Positions 43,933 through 52,423 of a stretch of DNA of 64,000 bases are shown piece after piece. The position numbers and the translations under genes were made by a program. Numbering within the stretch: the first letter of the stretch is position 1; the number at the start of each line of letters is the position of its first letter. The notes beneath the pieces were generated by a model. The model did no database searches, was not told the DNA's origin, and saw nothing but the letters and a program-made list of their open reading frames with translations. The stretch is from Gemmatimonadota bacterium (GTDB taxonomy: Bacteria; Gemmatimonadota; Gemmatimonadetes; Gemmatimonadales; Gemmatimonadaceae): the NCBI GenBank assembly GCA_016714015.1, contig JADJNZ010000006.1, forward strand, positions 392,351-456,350, in the 5' to 3' direction.

Positions 43933-46443
43933 CTACGGGTTGAACCAGTACGACAGCTTCACGAGGAGCGTGTTGTCCGGATGCGTGAAGAAGAGGTTCC
44001 GGAGGTCGCGACCGGCCTCGAAGGTCGCCGGATCGCGCTGGTCGAACCGTCCCTGCTGCCAGACCACGAACAGCACCGACCCCGGGCGGTACTCCCAGCG
44101 GAGCACGGCGTTGGAGTTGAACTGCTTCTGGTTGAAGCCCGCGGGATCGGCGCCGCCGCCGTACGGGGCGTACCGTGCCGCGTACGACCGGTTGCGCGGG
44201 TCCACCATCTCGCGCCAATCGGTGAAGGCCCCGCTCGCGATGAACGGCTGGGCGTAGAGCTGCAGGCTGAGGGCCGGCGTGACGGTCATGTTCGCGCGCA
44301 GGTTGATGCCGAGGATGTCCTGGGCGAGCGCCGCGAAGGTGAAGTGCGTCGTGTCGCTGAAGGTCGCGCCGAAGTTGCGCACCCACTGCGTGTCGTCGGA
44401 GCGGCGCTCATAGCTGGCGCCGAGTTCGAGCGAGGTCCGTGTCCCGATGCGGCCCTCGAGTCCGATGGCACCCTGCGCCGCCCACGAACGGCCCTCGTCG
44501 CCGGTCGCGACCCGCACGTCGATGCCCGGCTTGAGCGCCCGGCGCGCGTCGCCGTCGAAGGTGAGCGAAAGACGATGATAGGGCGAGACGCGGAGCATCG
44601 GGCCGCCGCGAGCGCAGCTCACGCAGAGCATGTTGCCGAGAGCGGACGCGCTGTAGGTGAAGGACGCGCTCCAGAAGTTCGTGAACTCCGCCGCAGCGTG
44701 CGCGAGCGCCACGGATCCCGTGGGATCCCCGCCGGTGGTCCAGTGGTTCTCGCTGCTCACCACCGCGTTCGCTCGGCGATACCACGAGGTCGGGCGCGTC
44801 GCCGTGATCGAGAGCTGGTTCCGAATCTGTGCGTCGTTCACCAGCACGACGAAGCCGAGATCGTTCATCTCGGTCCCCGCCTCGGCGTAGCGCGTCATCG
44901 TCTCCCACCGGACGCGGCCCGCGTAGCGCTTGAGCGAGAGCGACGTGACGCCGCCGGCCATGCTGGTGCGCGTGGGATCGTAGGTGCGCTCATGGTCGGG
45001 GCGCTGGAAGTAGTGGACGCTCGAGAGCTGCGTCCGCGCGATCGACTCCGGCGTGCCGCGCGCGGTCGAACGACCGGCGTACCCGCTCACCTCCCAGCGG
45101 TCGGCGAAGCGGTGATAGCCCTGGAGCAGCGCCGTGTACGACTCGCGACGCAGCAGCGGCGCCGTGCCCGGATCGAGATCGCGCCGGAAGCCGGTGAGCA
45201 TGGTGCCGAGCTGCGAGCGGCCGCCGCGGAAGTCCTGCACGAGCCGGCCCACGAGCGTGGTGGTCGCCGGCTCGATCGTCTGGCCGGCCTGCCCCTCCTC
45301 GCGCGCCGACTGCACCGCGACGAGCCCGAACTGCATCCCGCCCTCGAAGCGCCCGGTGACCTTCGCCGCGGCCTGGATGGTGCTGCTGCGCGGGTCGCGC
45401 GGGCTTGTCGCGAGCTGCGGCGCGCGGCCCATGCGCCGCGTGTAGAAGATGCCCTCGCAGGGCCCCTGACACCGGAAGAGGTTGATCCCCTCCTGGAAGA
45501 ACGGCCGCCGCTCGTCGAACCGCACCTCGAACGCACTGAGGTTGAGCACCGCGGGATCCGCCTCGACCTGACCGAAGTCGGGATTGATCGTGGCGTCGAC
45601 CGTGATGTTGCTCGTGAGCCCTGCCTTCAGGTCGAGGCCGAAGCTCTGCGCTTGCGGATGCTCCCACCGACCGGCGCCGGCGGGCAACGTGGAGTTCTTC
45701 GAGACCGCGTACGGCATGAGCTCGAGCCGGCGGTTGCGACCGATCCCCTCGATGCCGACGAGATCGCCGAGCTGCGAGGCGAAGGTCTGCCGACTCGGCC
45801 GGTACACGGGCCATGCGTCGCGCTCGCCGAATCGCGCGACATCGCGCCACACGCCGAAGCCGAACGTCAGCGCGTCGCTCGGCTGGTAGCGGAGCTGCGA
45901 GAACGGGATCGCGAACTCGGCCGTCCAGCCGAGCGAGTCCACCTGCACCGCGACGTCCCACACCCCGTCCCACGCCGCATCCTCCTGCACATCGGAGTAG
46001 ATGGTCGCGTCGCGCTTCACGCCGGCCGGGTTGACGATGAACTGGAGCCCGCTCCGCCGGTCGTGGAAGCCGTCGATCACGACCTTGATCCACTCCGACG
46101 GGGTCCGCACATCCCGACGGCTCAGCAGGGCGACCAGCGAGTCGGGGCGCGGGTCGTACATCCGCGTGAAGACGTAGAGCGTGCGGTCGTCGTACGCGAC
46201 CTGGAACGCCGTGCGGAAGCGCGCCGGCTCGGCCTCGCCCGGCGTGAACTGGCGGAAGTCGCTCGTGACGGGCGCCGTGCGCCACACCGCATCGTCGTCG
46301 CGGCCATCGAGCGTGATGGGCGCGCTGGTGCGCACCGCTCGCGCCGTGGGCACCGCGCCCTCGACGGCCGCGGCCTGGGCCACCGCCGACGAGGCGAGGC
46401 ACGGGAGGAGCATCAGGCCACAGGCGGCGACGACGGCGCGCAT
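43933..46443 (-). CDS. DUF5916 family outer-membrane protein with N-terminal CBM9-like domain
   Basis: From the ATG at 46443 it has 836 residues with a signal peptide (ending AVAQA); a GTG 21 bases upstream is also in frame. Residues 35-220 form a CBM9-like carbohydrate-binding domain (APITLDGRDDDAVWRTAPV, DRTLYVFTRMYDPRP). Then comes the DUF5916 barrel with NPDFGQVEADPAVLNLSAFE near 315 and FDERRPFFQEGINLFR near 337. The C-terminus ends in an aromatic residue pattern (LSYWFNP) typical of outer-membrane barrels. Its role is unknown; glycan binding or uptake is plausible. Confidence 0.85.
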   Translation of the reverse strand: MRAVVAACGLMLLPCLASSAVAQAAAVEGAVPTARAVRTSAPITLDGRDDDAVWRTAPVTSDFRQFTPGEAEPARFRTAFQVAYDDRTLYVFTRMYDPRPDSLVALLSRRDVRTPSEWIKVVIDGFHDRRSGLQFIVNPAGVKRDATIYSDVQEDAAWDGVWDVAVQVDSLGWTAEFAIPFSQLRYQPSDALTFGFGVWRDVARFGERDAWPVYRPSRQTFASQLGDLVGIEGIGRNRRLELMPYAVSKNSTLPAGAGRWEHPQAQSFGLDLKAGLTSNITVDATINPDFGQVEADPAVLNLSAFEVRFDERRPFFQEGINLFRCQGPCEGIFYTRRMGRAPQLATSPRDPRSSTIQAAAKVTGRFEGGMQFGLVAVQSAREEGQAGQTIEPATTTLVGRLVQDFRGGRSQLGTMLTGFRRDLDPGTAPLLRRESYTALLQGYHRFADRWEVSGYAGRSTARGTPESIARTQLSSVHYFQRPDHERTYDPTRTSMAGGVTSLSLKRYAGRVRWETMTRYAEAGTEMNDLGFVVLVNDAQIRNQLSITATRPTSWYRRANAVVSSENHWTTGGDPTGSVALAHAAAEFTNFWSASFTYSASALGNMLCVSCARGGPMLRVSPYHRLSLTFDGDARRALKPGIDVRVATGDEGRSWAAQGAIGLEGRIGTRTSLELGASYERRSDDTQWVRNFGATFSDTTHFTFAALAQDILGINLRANMTVTPALSLQLYAQPFIASGAFTDWREMVDPRNRSYAARYAPYGGGADPAGFNQKQFNSNAVLRWEYRPGSVLFVVWQQGRFDQRDPATFEAGRDLRNLFFTHPDNTLLVKLSYWFNP

Positions 46444-46513
46444 CGGATCCAGGGGGAGGGTCACGGGTGTCCTACGCAGGAGCGCGACCGCGTGTTCAGC
46501 ATGGGGCGCCGGT

Positions 46514-47644
46514 TCACCAGCCGCGATGGTTCGTCCAGCGCTCCGTCACGCGCGTACCGTCCAGCACCTGATACTCGGCGAACTGGGCCGCCGTGAGGCA
46601 GGAATGATTGGCGAGCACGCGCACGCGCGTCCCCACGGCGAGCCGCTCGCGCAATCGCGCGTCGGCCACCGGCACCCAGCCATGCTCCTGCGAGAGGCTC
46701 GTCACGCGAAGGCCGAGGTCCTCGCCCTCGAGCGTGACGACCCGCCCGTAGTGCGTCACGCCGTCAGGATCGGTGATGCCGGCGTCCTTGCTCATCGCGA
46801 TCCCGCCGGCATCGAGGATGAGCTTGTGCGCATCGCGATGGACGACCGCCGCGAGGACCGACAGCGCGACATCGTCCGCCGTGCACGACCCGATCGCGAC
46901 CTGCATCACGTCGTAGAAGCAGTAGTTCCCCGTGCGCACCTCGTGCACCCCGGTGAGGTCGTCGATGTGCGACGCCGTGGGCGTGGACCCGATGCTCACC
47001 GTCGGCACCGCGATCCCGGCCGCCGCGAGGCGTGCCGCGGCGGCGACCATGACATCGCGCTCGGCGCGCGCGACCTCGAGGATCTTCGCCGCGCCGCGGG
47101 CCTGGTACGAATGGCCGGCATGGGCGAGGATCCCCGCGAAGCGGAGCCCGCGCTGGTCGCCGATGCGCTGCGCGAGCGCGGGCAGCGTGGCGCCGCGCGG
47201 ATCGACGCCGGCGCGCCCGTAGCCGCAGTCCACCTTCACGTACACGTCCAGCGTCACCCCCGCGCTCGCGGCAGCGGCGGCGAGCGGGACCGGGACGTCG
47301 AGGTCATCGGTGATCACGGCGAGGCGCGTGCCGGCGGCGGCGATGGCCGCGACCGCGGCGAACTTCCCCGGCTCGATCGGCACCGCATACGTGATGTCGT
47401 CGAAGCCGTGCGCGGCGAACGCCCGCGCCTCGGCGAGCGTCGAGACCGTGATGCCGTGCATCCCCGCGGCCTGCTGCATCCGCCCGACCTCGATGGCCTT
47501 GTGCGTCTTGACGTGCGGCCGCAGCCGCGCGCCGAGGGCGGCGATGCGCGTGCCCATGCGTTCGACGTTCCGCACGACCCGCGCGCGGTCCACGACGAGA
47601 CTCGGCGTCGGCAGTGCGTGGAGGTCGGTCACGCGCTCACTCAC
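46514..47644 (-). CDS. PLP-dependent D-threonine aldolase/D-serine dehydratase-like enzyme (DSD1 family)
   Basis: GTG start; 376 residues. The N-terminal alanine racemase-like barrel has the PLP lysine in RPHVKTHKAIEVGRMQ near 42-57. Other family features are TVSTLAEARAF near 68, HAGHSYQARG near 174, VSIGSTPTASH near 216 and the zinc-site region ANHSCLTAAQF near 346 (H-x-C). Such enzymes cleave D-threonine or dehydrate D-serine. A RidA gene overlaps its start by eight bases. That makes an imine-forming dehydratase reaction attractive. Confidence 0.85.
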   Translation of the reverse strand: MSERVTDLHALPTPSLVVDRARVVRNVERMGTRIAALGARLRPHVKTHKAIEVGRMQQAAGMHGITVSTLAEARAFAAHGFDDITYAVPIEPGKFAAVAAIAAAGTRLAVITDDLDVPVPLAAAAASAGVTLDVYVKVDCGYGRAGVDPRGATLPALAQRIGDQRGLRFAGILAHAGHSYQARGAAKILEVARAERDVMVAAAARLAAAGIAVPTVSIGSTPTASHIDDLTGVHEVRTGNYCFYDVMQVAIGSCTADDVALSVLAAVVHRDAHKLILDAGGIAMSKDAGITDPDGVTHYGRVVTLEGEDLGLRVTSLSQEHGWVPVADARLRERLAVGTRVRVLANHSCLTAAQFAEYQVLDGTRVTERWTNHRGW

Positions 47645-48023
47645 GGACCGCGGCGACGCAGTCGATCTCCACGAGCACCCCCGGCTTGAGCTCGCGCGTG
47701 GGGATCACCGCGCGCGCCGGGCGGGCGTCGCCCATCACGCGCGCGTAGGTCGCGTTCACCGCGCCCCAGAGCGAGATGTCGGGGATGTAGACCGTGAGGC
47801 GCAACGCGTGGGCGAAGTCGGAGCCGGCGGCCTCGAGCACGGCCCGGATGTTCTCCAGCGTGCGCACGAGCTGCTCCTCCATGCCGCCGGGGACCACGGC
47901 GCGGGTCACCGGGTCGAGCGGGAGCATCCCGCTCACGTACACGACGCCCTGGTGCACGGTCGCCTGCGAGTAGTGGCCGGCCGGTTCCGGCGCGGCCGCG
48001 GTGTGCACGGTGCGGATGGACAT
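47637..48023 (-). CDS. RidA family enamine/imine deaminase (copy 1)
   Basis: 128 residues. Family features are HYSQATVHQGVVYVSGMLPLDP near 17, QLVRTLENIRAVLEAAGS near 51 and the substrate-binding Arg in PARAVIPTRELKPGVLVEIDCVA near 101-123. RidA hydrolyses reactive 2-aminoacrylate-type imines released by PLP enzymes. The overlap with the PLP lyase gene fits that role closely. Confidence 0.9.
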   Translation of the reverse strand: MSIRTVHTAAAPEPAGHYSQATVHQGVVYVSGMLPLDPVTRAVVPGGMEEQLVRTLENIRAVLEAAGSDFAHALRLTVYIPDISLWGAVNATYARVMGDARPARAVIPTRELKPGVLVEIDCVAAVRE

Positions 48024-48048
48024 GCGGGCCTCGCGCGGCGCGCGCGCG

Positions 48049-48573
48049 TCAGTCGAGGTAGGGCGACGGGCCGTCGTCGTCGCCGAACAACTCGCGCGAC
48101 GACTTGCGGCGCGGATGCTTGGCCGAGTGCGGCGGCGGGATCGCGGGCCACTCGTCGGGCGGGATGAGGTCCTTCACCATCTCGACCAGCTGATGGCTCA
48201 GGTGCTGCCCATACTTGAACAGCGCGACCACGCGCGCCCGGTTGCGGAGCAGGAAGGCGAGGATCGGCGTGTCGGCCTTGGCGGCGTTGCACGCCTTGCA
48301 GCAGAGCACGAGGTTGTCGCGCCGGTCGTACGCGGTCTGCCCGCGGCGCGGCGTCACATGGTCGAGCGTGATGGTGCGCTCGGCGACGGTGCGCTCGCAG
48401 TAGGCGCAGACCGGGCCATGGCGCTCGAGCAGCCATCGCCGCGTCTCGACGTACGCCGTGCGCCCCGTCGGCTGCGACGTGAGCTGCGGCTGGCGACTCG
48501 CCGCCCCCCCGCCCTTCCCGCGCCGCGCAGCGCCACCACGGCGCCGACCGCTGCCCCGCTTGGAGGTGGCCAT
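48049..48573 (-). CDS. HNH endonuclease
   Basis: 174 residues. A basic, Gly/Arg-rich N-terminus (residues 1-30) is followed by an HNH domain: CAYCERT near 56, ITLDHVTPRRGQ near 67 (catalytic His), and NLVLCCKACNAAKAD near 86, giving two CxxC zinc pairs. The C-terminal tail is charged. HNH proteins of this small type occur both as housekeeping and as selfish nucleases. It is a single gene divergent from the anthranilate operon, with 176 bases between. Confidence 0.87.
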   Translation of the reverse strand: MATSKRGSGRRRGGAARRGKGGGAASRQPQLTSQPTGRTAYVETRRWLLERHGPVCAYCERTVAERTITLDHVTPRRGQTAYDRRDNLVLCCKACNAAKADTPILAFLLRNRARVVALFKYGQHLSHQLVEMVKDLIPPDEWPAIPPPHSAKHPRRKSSRELFGDDDGPSPYLD

Positions 48574-48660
48574 CTATAAGGAAGGGGCGGGAAGGGTGAG
48601 TTCGGGCATCGCATGAATCTAGTCGGATTCCCCGGTACGCGCCCGCGATCGGGGCGCTTC

Positions 48661-48690
48661 TGCCTTCCACCTTCCTCCTTCCACCTTGTT
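48661..48690 (-). repeat. Purine-rich dispersed intergenic repeat, copy 2 (minus orientation)
   Basis: On the minus strand the sequence reads AACAAGGTGGAAGGAGGAAG and then GTGGAAGGCAGAA, close to the element at 12955-12986. Both end in GGTGGAAxGCAGAA or GTGGAAxGCAGAA. It lies in the promoter gap between the HNH and monooxygenase genes. Confidence 0.7.
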
Positions 48691-48698
48691 TCCTTCAT

Positions 48699-48728
48699 AT
48701 TTGAAGCAAATGGCAGGTCCAACCTGCC
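48699..48728. promoter_or_regulatory. Two adjacent palindromes, candidate MarR operator of the anthranilate operon
   Basis: ATTTG-AAG-CAAAT at 48699-48711 is a perfect inverted repeat. It is followed directly by GGCAGGT-CCA-ACCTGCC at 48712-48728. They sit 22-51 bases before the ATG of the first operon gene, in the only AT-rich patch for kilobases. AT-rich palindromes of this size are typical binding sites of MarR-family repressors, and a marR gene lies inside the operon. A TATCTA at 48731-48736 may be part of the -10 element. Confidence 0.5.
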
Positions 48729-48749
48729 CTTATCTAACGGAGCTTTCCC

Positions 48750-50025
48750 GTGCGCGTGCTGGTCGTCGGGGGCGGACCTGGTGGACTGTACGCGGCGCTT
48801 CTCCTCAAGCGCCGGCACCCCGACGCTCATGTCGAGGTGCACGAGCGCAACCGGCCCGACGACACCTTCGGCTGGGGTGTCGTGCTCTCCGACCAGACGG
48901 TGGCCAACCTCCGCGACGCCGACCCCGAGACGGGCGACGAGATCGCGCGCACGCTCCACCACTGGGACGACATCGCCGTCCACTTCCGCGGCGAGACCAT
49001 GCGCTCGGGCGGGCACGGCTTCAGCGGCGTCGGACGCCAGGCGATGCTCACGCTGCTCCAGCGCCGCTGCGCCGCCCTCGGGGTGGTGCTCCGCTTCGAG
49101 CACGAGATCGAGCCCGACCTCGAGGCGCTCGTCGCGCGCGAGCGCTTCGACCTGGTCATCGCGTCGGACGGGATCAACGGCCGCATCCGAGAGCGCTACG
49201 CCAGCGCCTTCAAGCCGGCGATCGACCTCCGCCGCTGCCGCTACACCTGGCTCGGCACGCCGCGCCGGTTCGACGCCTTCACCTTCGATTTCGCCGAGAC
49301 GGAGCACGGCTGGTTCCAGGCGCACGCGTACCAGTTCGACGAGGGGATGAGCACCTTCATCGTCGAGACGCCGTACGAGGTGTGGGAGAAGGCCGGACTC
49401 GATCAGATGAGCGCCGAGGAGTCGATCGCGTACTGCGAGCGCCTCTTCGCCCGCACGCTCGACGGCGCGCCGCTGCTCAGCAACGCGCGGCACCTGCGCG
49501 GCTCGGCGTCGTGGATCCGTTTCCCGCGCGTGACCTGCGAGAGCTGGGTGCACTGGATCGCCACCGATGGGGCCGCCCGCGCCGGCGTCCCCGTGGTGCT
49601 GCTCGGCGATGCGGCGCACACCGCGCACTTCTCCATCGGGTCGGGGAGCAAGCTCGCGCTCGAGGATGCGATCGCCCTCGACCGGATCCTCGCCGCCGAA
49701 GGGGGCATCACGCCCCGCGCGCTCGAGCGCTACCAGGCCGAGCGCAGCGTGGAGGTGCTCAAGCTCACCAATGCGGCGCGCAACTCGACGGAGTGGTTCG
49801 AGTCGGTCGCGCGCTACGCATCGCTGGCGCCGGAACAGTTCGCTTACTCGCTGCTCACGCGCTCGCAGCGCATCTCGCACGAGAACCTGCGGGAGCGCGA
49901 CGCGGGGTACGTGCGCGCCTTCGAGCGGTGGTTCGCGCAGCGCGCCGCGCAGGAGGCGGCGCAGGCACGCCCGCGCCGCGCACCCGGTCGGCCGGTCAGG
50001 CGGCGAGGATCCCCCGGTCCCGCCG
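48750..50025 (+). CDS. 2-aminobenzoyl-CoA monooxygenase/reductase, FAD monooxygenase half (frameshifted)
   Basis: From the ATG, about 415 residues of an aromatic-ring monooxygenase can be read: the FAD dinucleotide fold VLVVGGGPGGLYAALLLKRR at 3-22, the family DG motif VIASDGINGRIRERY near 138, and the second FAD motif VVLLGDAAHTAHFSIGSGSKLALEDA near 285. This matches the N-terminal half of bifunctional 2-aminobenzoyl-CoA monooxygenase/reductase and of salicylyl-CoA 5-hydroxylase. The reductase half continues in another frame, so a frameshift lies near 49940-50026. The original frame stays open by chance to 51941, which could mislead gene callers into one long hybrid protein. First gene of the operon. 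Confidence 0.82.
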
Positions 50026-51174
50026 TTGTTGACCCCGTACAAGGTGCGCGGCGTCACGCTCCCCAACCGCGTCGTCGTCTCGCCCATGGCGCAGTACAGC
50101 GCGCACCCCGACGGCACGCCGAGCGACTGGCACCTGGTGCACCTCGGCGCGCGCGCGACCGGTGGCGCGGGACTCGTGATGACGGAGATGACCTGCCCCG
50201 CGCCGGACGCGCGCATCACGCCCTGGTGCCCCGGACTGTGGACCGCGTCGCACCGCGACGCCTGGGCTCGCATCGTCCGCTTCGTGCACGAGTGGTCGCC
50301 GGCGCGGATCGGCATCCAGCTGGGACATGCGGGCGCGAAGGGCTCGACGCGCCGGATGTGGGAGGGGATCGACCAGCCGCTGCCCGACGGCAACTGGCCG
50401 CTCATCGCGCCCTCCGAGACCGAGTACCTCGCCGGCATCTCGCAGCGCGCGCGCGAGATGACCCGCGCCGACATGGATCGCGTGCGGGACGAGTTCGTCC
50501 ACGCGACGCGGCTCGCCGCGGATGCCGGCTTCGACTGGCTCGAGTTGCATTGCGCCCACGGCTACCTCCTCTCGGCGTTCCTCTCGCCGCTCACCAATCG
50601 CCGCACCGATGCCTACGGCGGCGACGTCGAGCGACGCGCGCGCTTTCCGCTGGAGGTCTTCACCGCGATGCGCGCCGCCTGGCCCGCCGACCGGCCGATG
50701 TCGGTGCGCATCTCGGCGCACGATTGGCACGAGGGGGGCAACACCGACGACGATGCCGTCGGGATCGCCCGCATCTTCCACGCGGCCGGTGCCGACCTCG
50801 TCGATGTCTCCGCCGGCCAGGTGGTGAAGGCCGAGCGCCCCGTGTTCGGTCGCATGTGGCAGACGCCGTTCGCCGACCGTGTCCGCCAGGAGGGCGAGGT
50901 CCCCACGATCGCCGTCGGCGCGATCACCGACGCGGACCAGGCGAACGGGATCATCGCGTCGGGACGCGCGGACCTCGTCGCGATCGGCCGGCCGCACCTC
51001 GCCAACCCGGCGTGGCTGCTCGCCGAGTCGGCGAAGCTCGGCTACGTGGGGACGGCGCCGCTCTGGCCCGCGCAGTACCGCGCCGCGAAGGTGCAACTCG
51101 ATCGACTGATGGAGCGCGAACGCGCGGCGAACGCCGCCGCGTCCGGCGCCCCGCCCAAGGGAGAACTCACGTGA
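50026..51174 (+). CDS. 2-aminobenzoyl-CoA monooxygenase/reductase, Old Yellow Enzyme half (frameshifted)
   Basis: This frame carries a complete NADH:flavin oxidoreductase of the Old Yellow Enzyme family: LTPYKVRGVTLPNRVVVSPM at its start, IQLGHAGAKGS near 98, the active-site HCAHGYLLSAFLSPLTNRR near 173, and the FMN-binding VAIGRPHLANP near 318. It has no ATG or GTG start nearby, only TTG. In the known two-domain enzyme it follows the FAD domain in one chain. The fused enzyme hydroxylates 2-aminobenzoyl-CoA with O2 and NADH and then reduces the ring. The phase moves from 0 to 1, equal to one extra base or two missing. Its stop overlaps the SDR start (GTGA). Confidence 0.8.
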   Translation: MLTPYKVRGVTLPNRVVVSPMAQYSAHPDGTPSDWHLVHLGARATGGAGLVMTEMTCPAPDARITPWCPGLWTASHRDAWARIVRFVHEWSPARIGIQLGHAGAKGSTRRMWEGIDQPLPDGNWPLIAPSETEYLAGISQRAREMTRADMDRVRDEFVHATRLAADAGFDWLELHCAHGYLLSAFLSPLTNRRTDAYGGDVERRARFPLEVFTAMRAAWPADRPMSVRISAHDWHEGGNTDDDAVGIARIFHAAGADLVDVSAGQVVKAERPVFGRMWQTPFADRVRQEGEVPTIAVGAITDADQANGIIASGRADLVAIGRPHLANPAWLLAESAKLGYVGTAPLWPAQYRAAKVQLDRLMERERAANAAASGAPPKGELT

Positions 51175-51941
51175 AGCCGATGCAAGGACAGCATGCCCTC
51201 GTCACGGGCGCCAATCGCGGGATCGGCGCGGCGATCGTCCGGCGACTCGCCAAGGCAGGCGCCGACGTCACGCTCCTCGTGCGCACGCCGGCGAATGCGA
51301 TGGCGCTCGTGCACGAGGTGCAGGCGATGGGCGTCCGCGCCGGCGTGGTCGGGGCGGACGTGACCGATGCCGCCGCGCTGCGGCTCGCGATCGCCGAGGC
51401 CGAGGCGGCGCTCGGGCCGGTGCAGGCGCTGGTGAACAACGCCGGCACCGCCGAGACGATGCCGTTCCTCAAGAGCGACGACGCGCTCTTCCAGCGGATG
51501 CTCGCCGTGCACCTCTTCGCGCCCCTGCACGCGATCCAGACGGTGCTCCCCGGGATGGTCGCGCGCGGCGGCGGACGGATCGTGAACGTCGCGAGCATCG
51601 CCGGCCTCGCCGGCGGGCCGTACATCACGGCCTACAGCGCGGCGAAGCACGCCGAGATGGGCCTCACGCGCGCACTGGCGATCGAGTTCGCGCCCAAGGG
51701 CGTGAAGGTCAACGCCGTCTGCCCCGGCTATGTGGACACCGACATGGTGCGCGACGCGGTCGCGAAGCTCGTCGCGAAGACGCAGCTCACCGCCGAGCAG
51801 GCGCTCGCGACGATCATCCGCGACTCGGGGCAGAAGCGGCTCGCCACGGTGGACGAGGTCGCCGCGGCGGTGCTGCACTACGCGGTACCCGACTGCGCCG
51901 TCACGGGCGAGCACACGATGGTGATGGGCGAACTCGCATGA
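51171..51941 (+). CDS. Short-chain dehydrogenase/reductase, probable hydroxyacyl-CoA dehydrogenase
   Basis: 256 residues from a GTG; an ATG nine bases later is also possible. NAD(P) motif TGANRGIGAAIVRRLAKAG near 13, NNAG near 89, catalytic Ser in NVASIAGLAGG near 140 and YSAAKHAEM (Tyr-x-x-x-Lys) near 156. The Thr/Asp-rich adenosine-binding part is GADVTDAAAL. In the anthranilate cluster of Azoarcus evansii an SDR serves in the beta-oxidation-like steps, and the same role is inferred here. Confidence 0.88.
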   Translation: MKPMQGQHALVTGANRGIGAAIVRRLAKAGADVTLLVRTPANAMALVHEVQAMGVRAGVVGADVTDAAALRLAIAEAEAALGPVQALVNNAGTAETMPFLKSDDALFQRMLAVHLFAPLHAIQTVLPGMVARGGGRIVNVASIAGLAGGPYITAYSAAKHAEMGLTRALAIEFAPKGVKVNAVCPGYVDTDMVRDAVAKLVAKTQLTAEQALATIIRDSGQKRLATVDEVAAAVLHYAVPDCAVTGEHTMVMGELA

Positions 51942-52423
51942 CCGTGGCGGTCCTCGACCCGGAGACGCGCCTGCAGGGCGACGACCACGAGGCGCTGCGC
52001 CTCTGGTTGCGCCTCTTCACCTGCACGACCATGGTGGAGCGGACGATCGACCAGATGCTCAAGCGCGAGTTCGGCTCGTCGCTCGCGCGCTTCGACGTCC
52101 TCGCGCAGCTCGATCGCGCGCCGGAGGGCCTGCGCATGGGCGAGCTCTCGGCGGCGACGCTCACGACCAACGGCAACGTCACCTGGCTCGTCGCGGCGCT
52201 CGAGGGCGAGGGGCACGTCACGCGACGCACCGCGCCCGACGACCGGCGCGCGACGGTGGTGCGCCTCACCGCCAACGGCCGACGGCATTTCGAGGCGATG
52301 GCCCGGCAGCACGAGGCCACCGTCGCGCATCTGTTCGGGACGCTGACCGCCACCGAGCGGAAGGCGATGCACACCCTGCTGGGTTCCGTGAAGCAGCATC
52401 TCAGACTGGAGAGGACCGCCTGA
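51938..52423 (+). CDS. MarR family transcriptional regulator
   Basis: 161 residues with a winged helix: RFDVLAQLDRAPEGLRMGELSAATL near 49, TNGNVTWLVAALEGEGHVTRRT near 75 (recognition helix) and DDRRATVVRLTANGRRHFEAM near 98 (wing). MarR proteins bind palindromes as dimers and release them on binding aromatic acids or their CoA esters. Its place inside the operon, with ATGA and TGATG overlaps on both sides, suggests it controls the operon, probably at 48699-48728. Confidence 0.9.
   Translation: MTVAVLDPETRLQGDDHEALRLWLRLFTCTTMVERTIDQMLKREFGSSLARFDVLAQLDRAPEGLRMGELSAATLTTNGNVTWLVAALEGEGHVTRRTAPDDRRATVVRLTANGRRHFEAMARQHEATVAHLFGTLTATERKAMHTLLGSVKQHLRLERTA

Noticed and set aside
49940..50030. 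Programmed ribosomal frameshift in the flavoprotein gene
   Set aside because: No slippery heptamer with a downstream pseudoknot is evident, and fusion enzymes of this family are normally in one frame; mutation or sequencing error is simpler.
48750..51941. One 1063-codon open frame covering monooxygenase, reductase region and SDR
   Set aside because: The middle third of this frame is an Arg/Pro/Gly-rich shadow of the OYE domain, which is clearly coded in another frame; the long frame is a product of high G+C and a frameshift.
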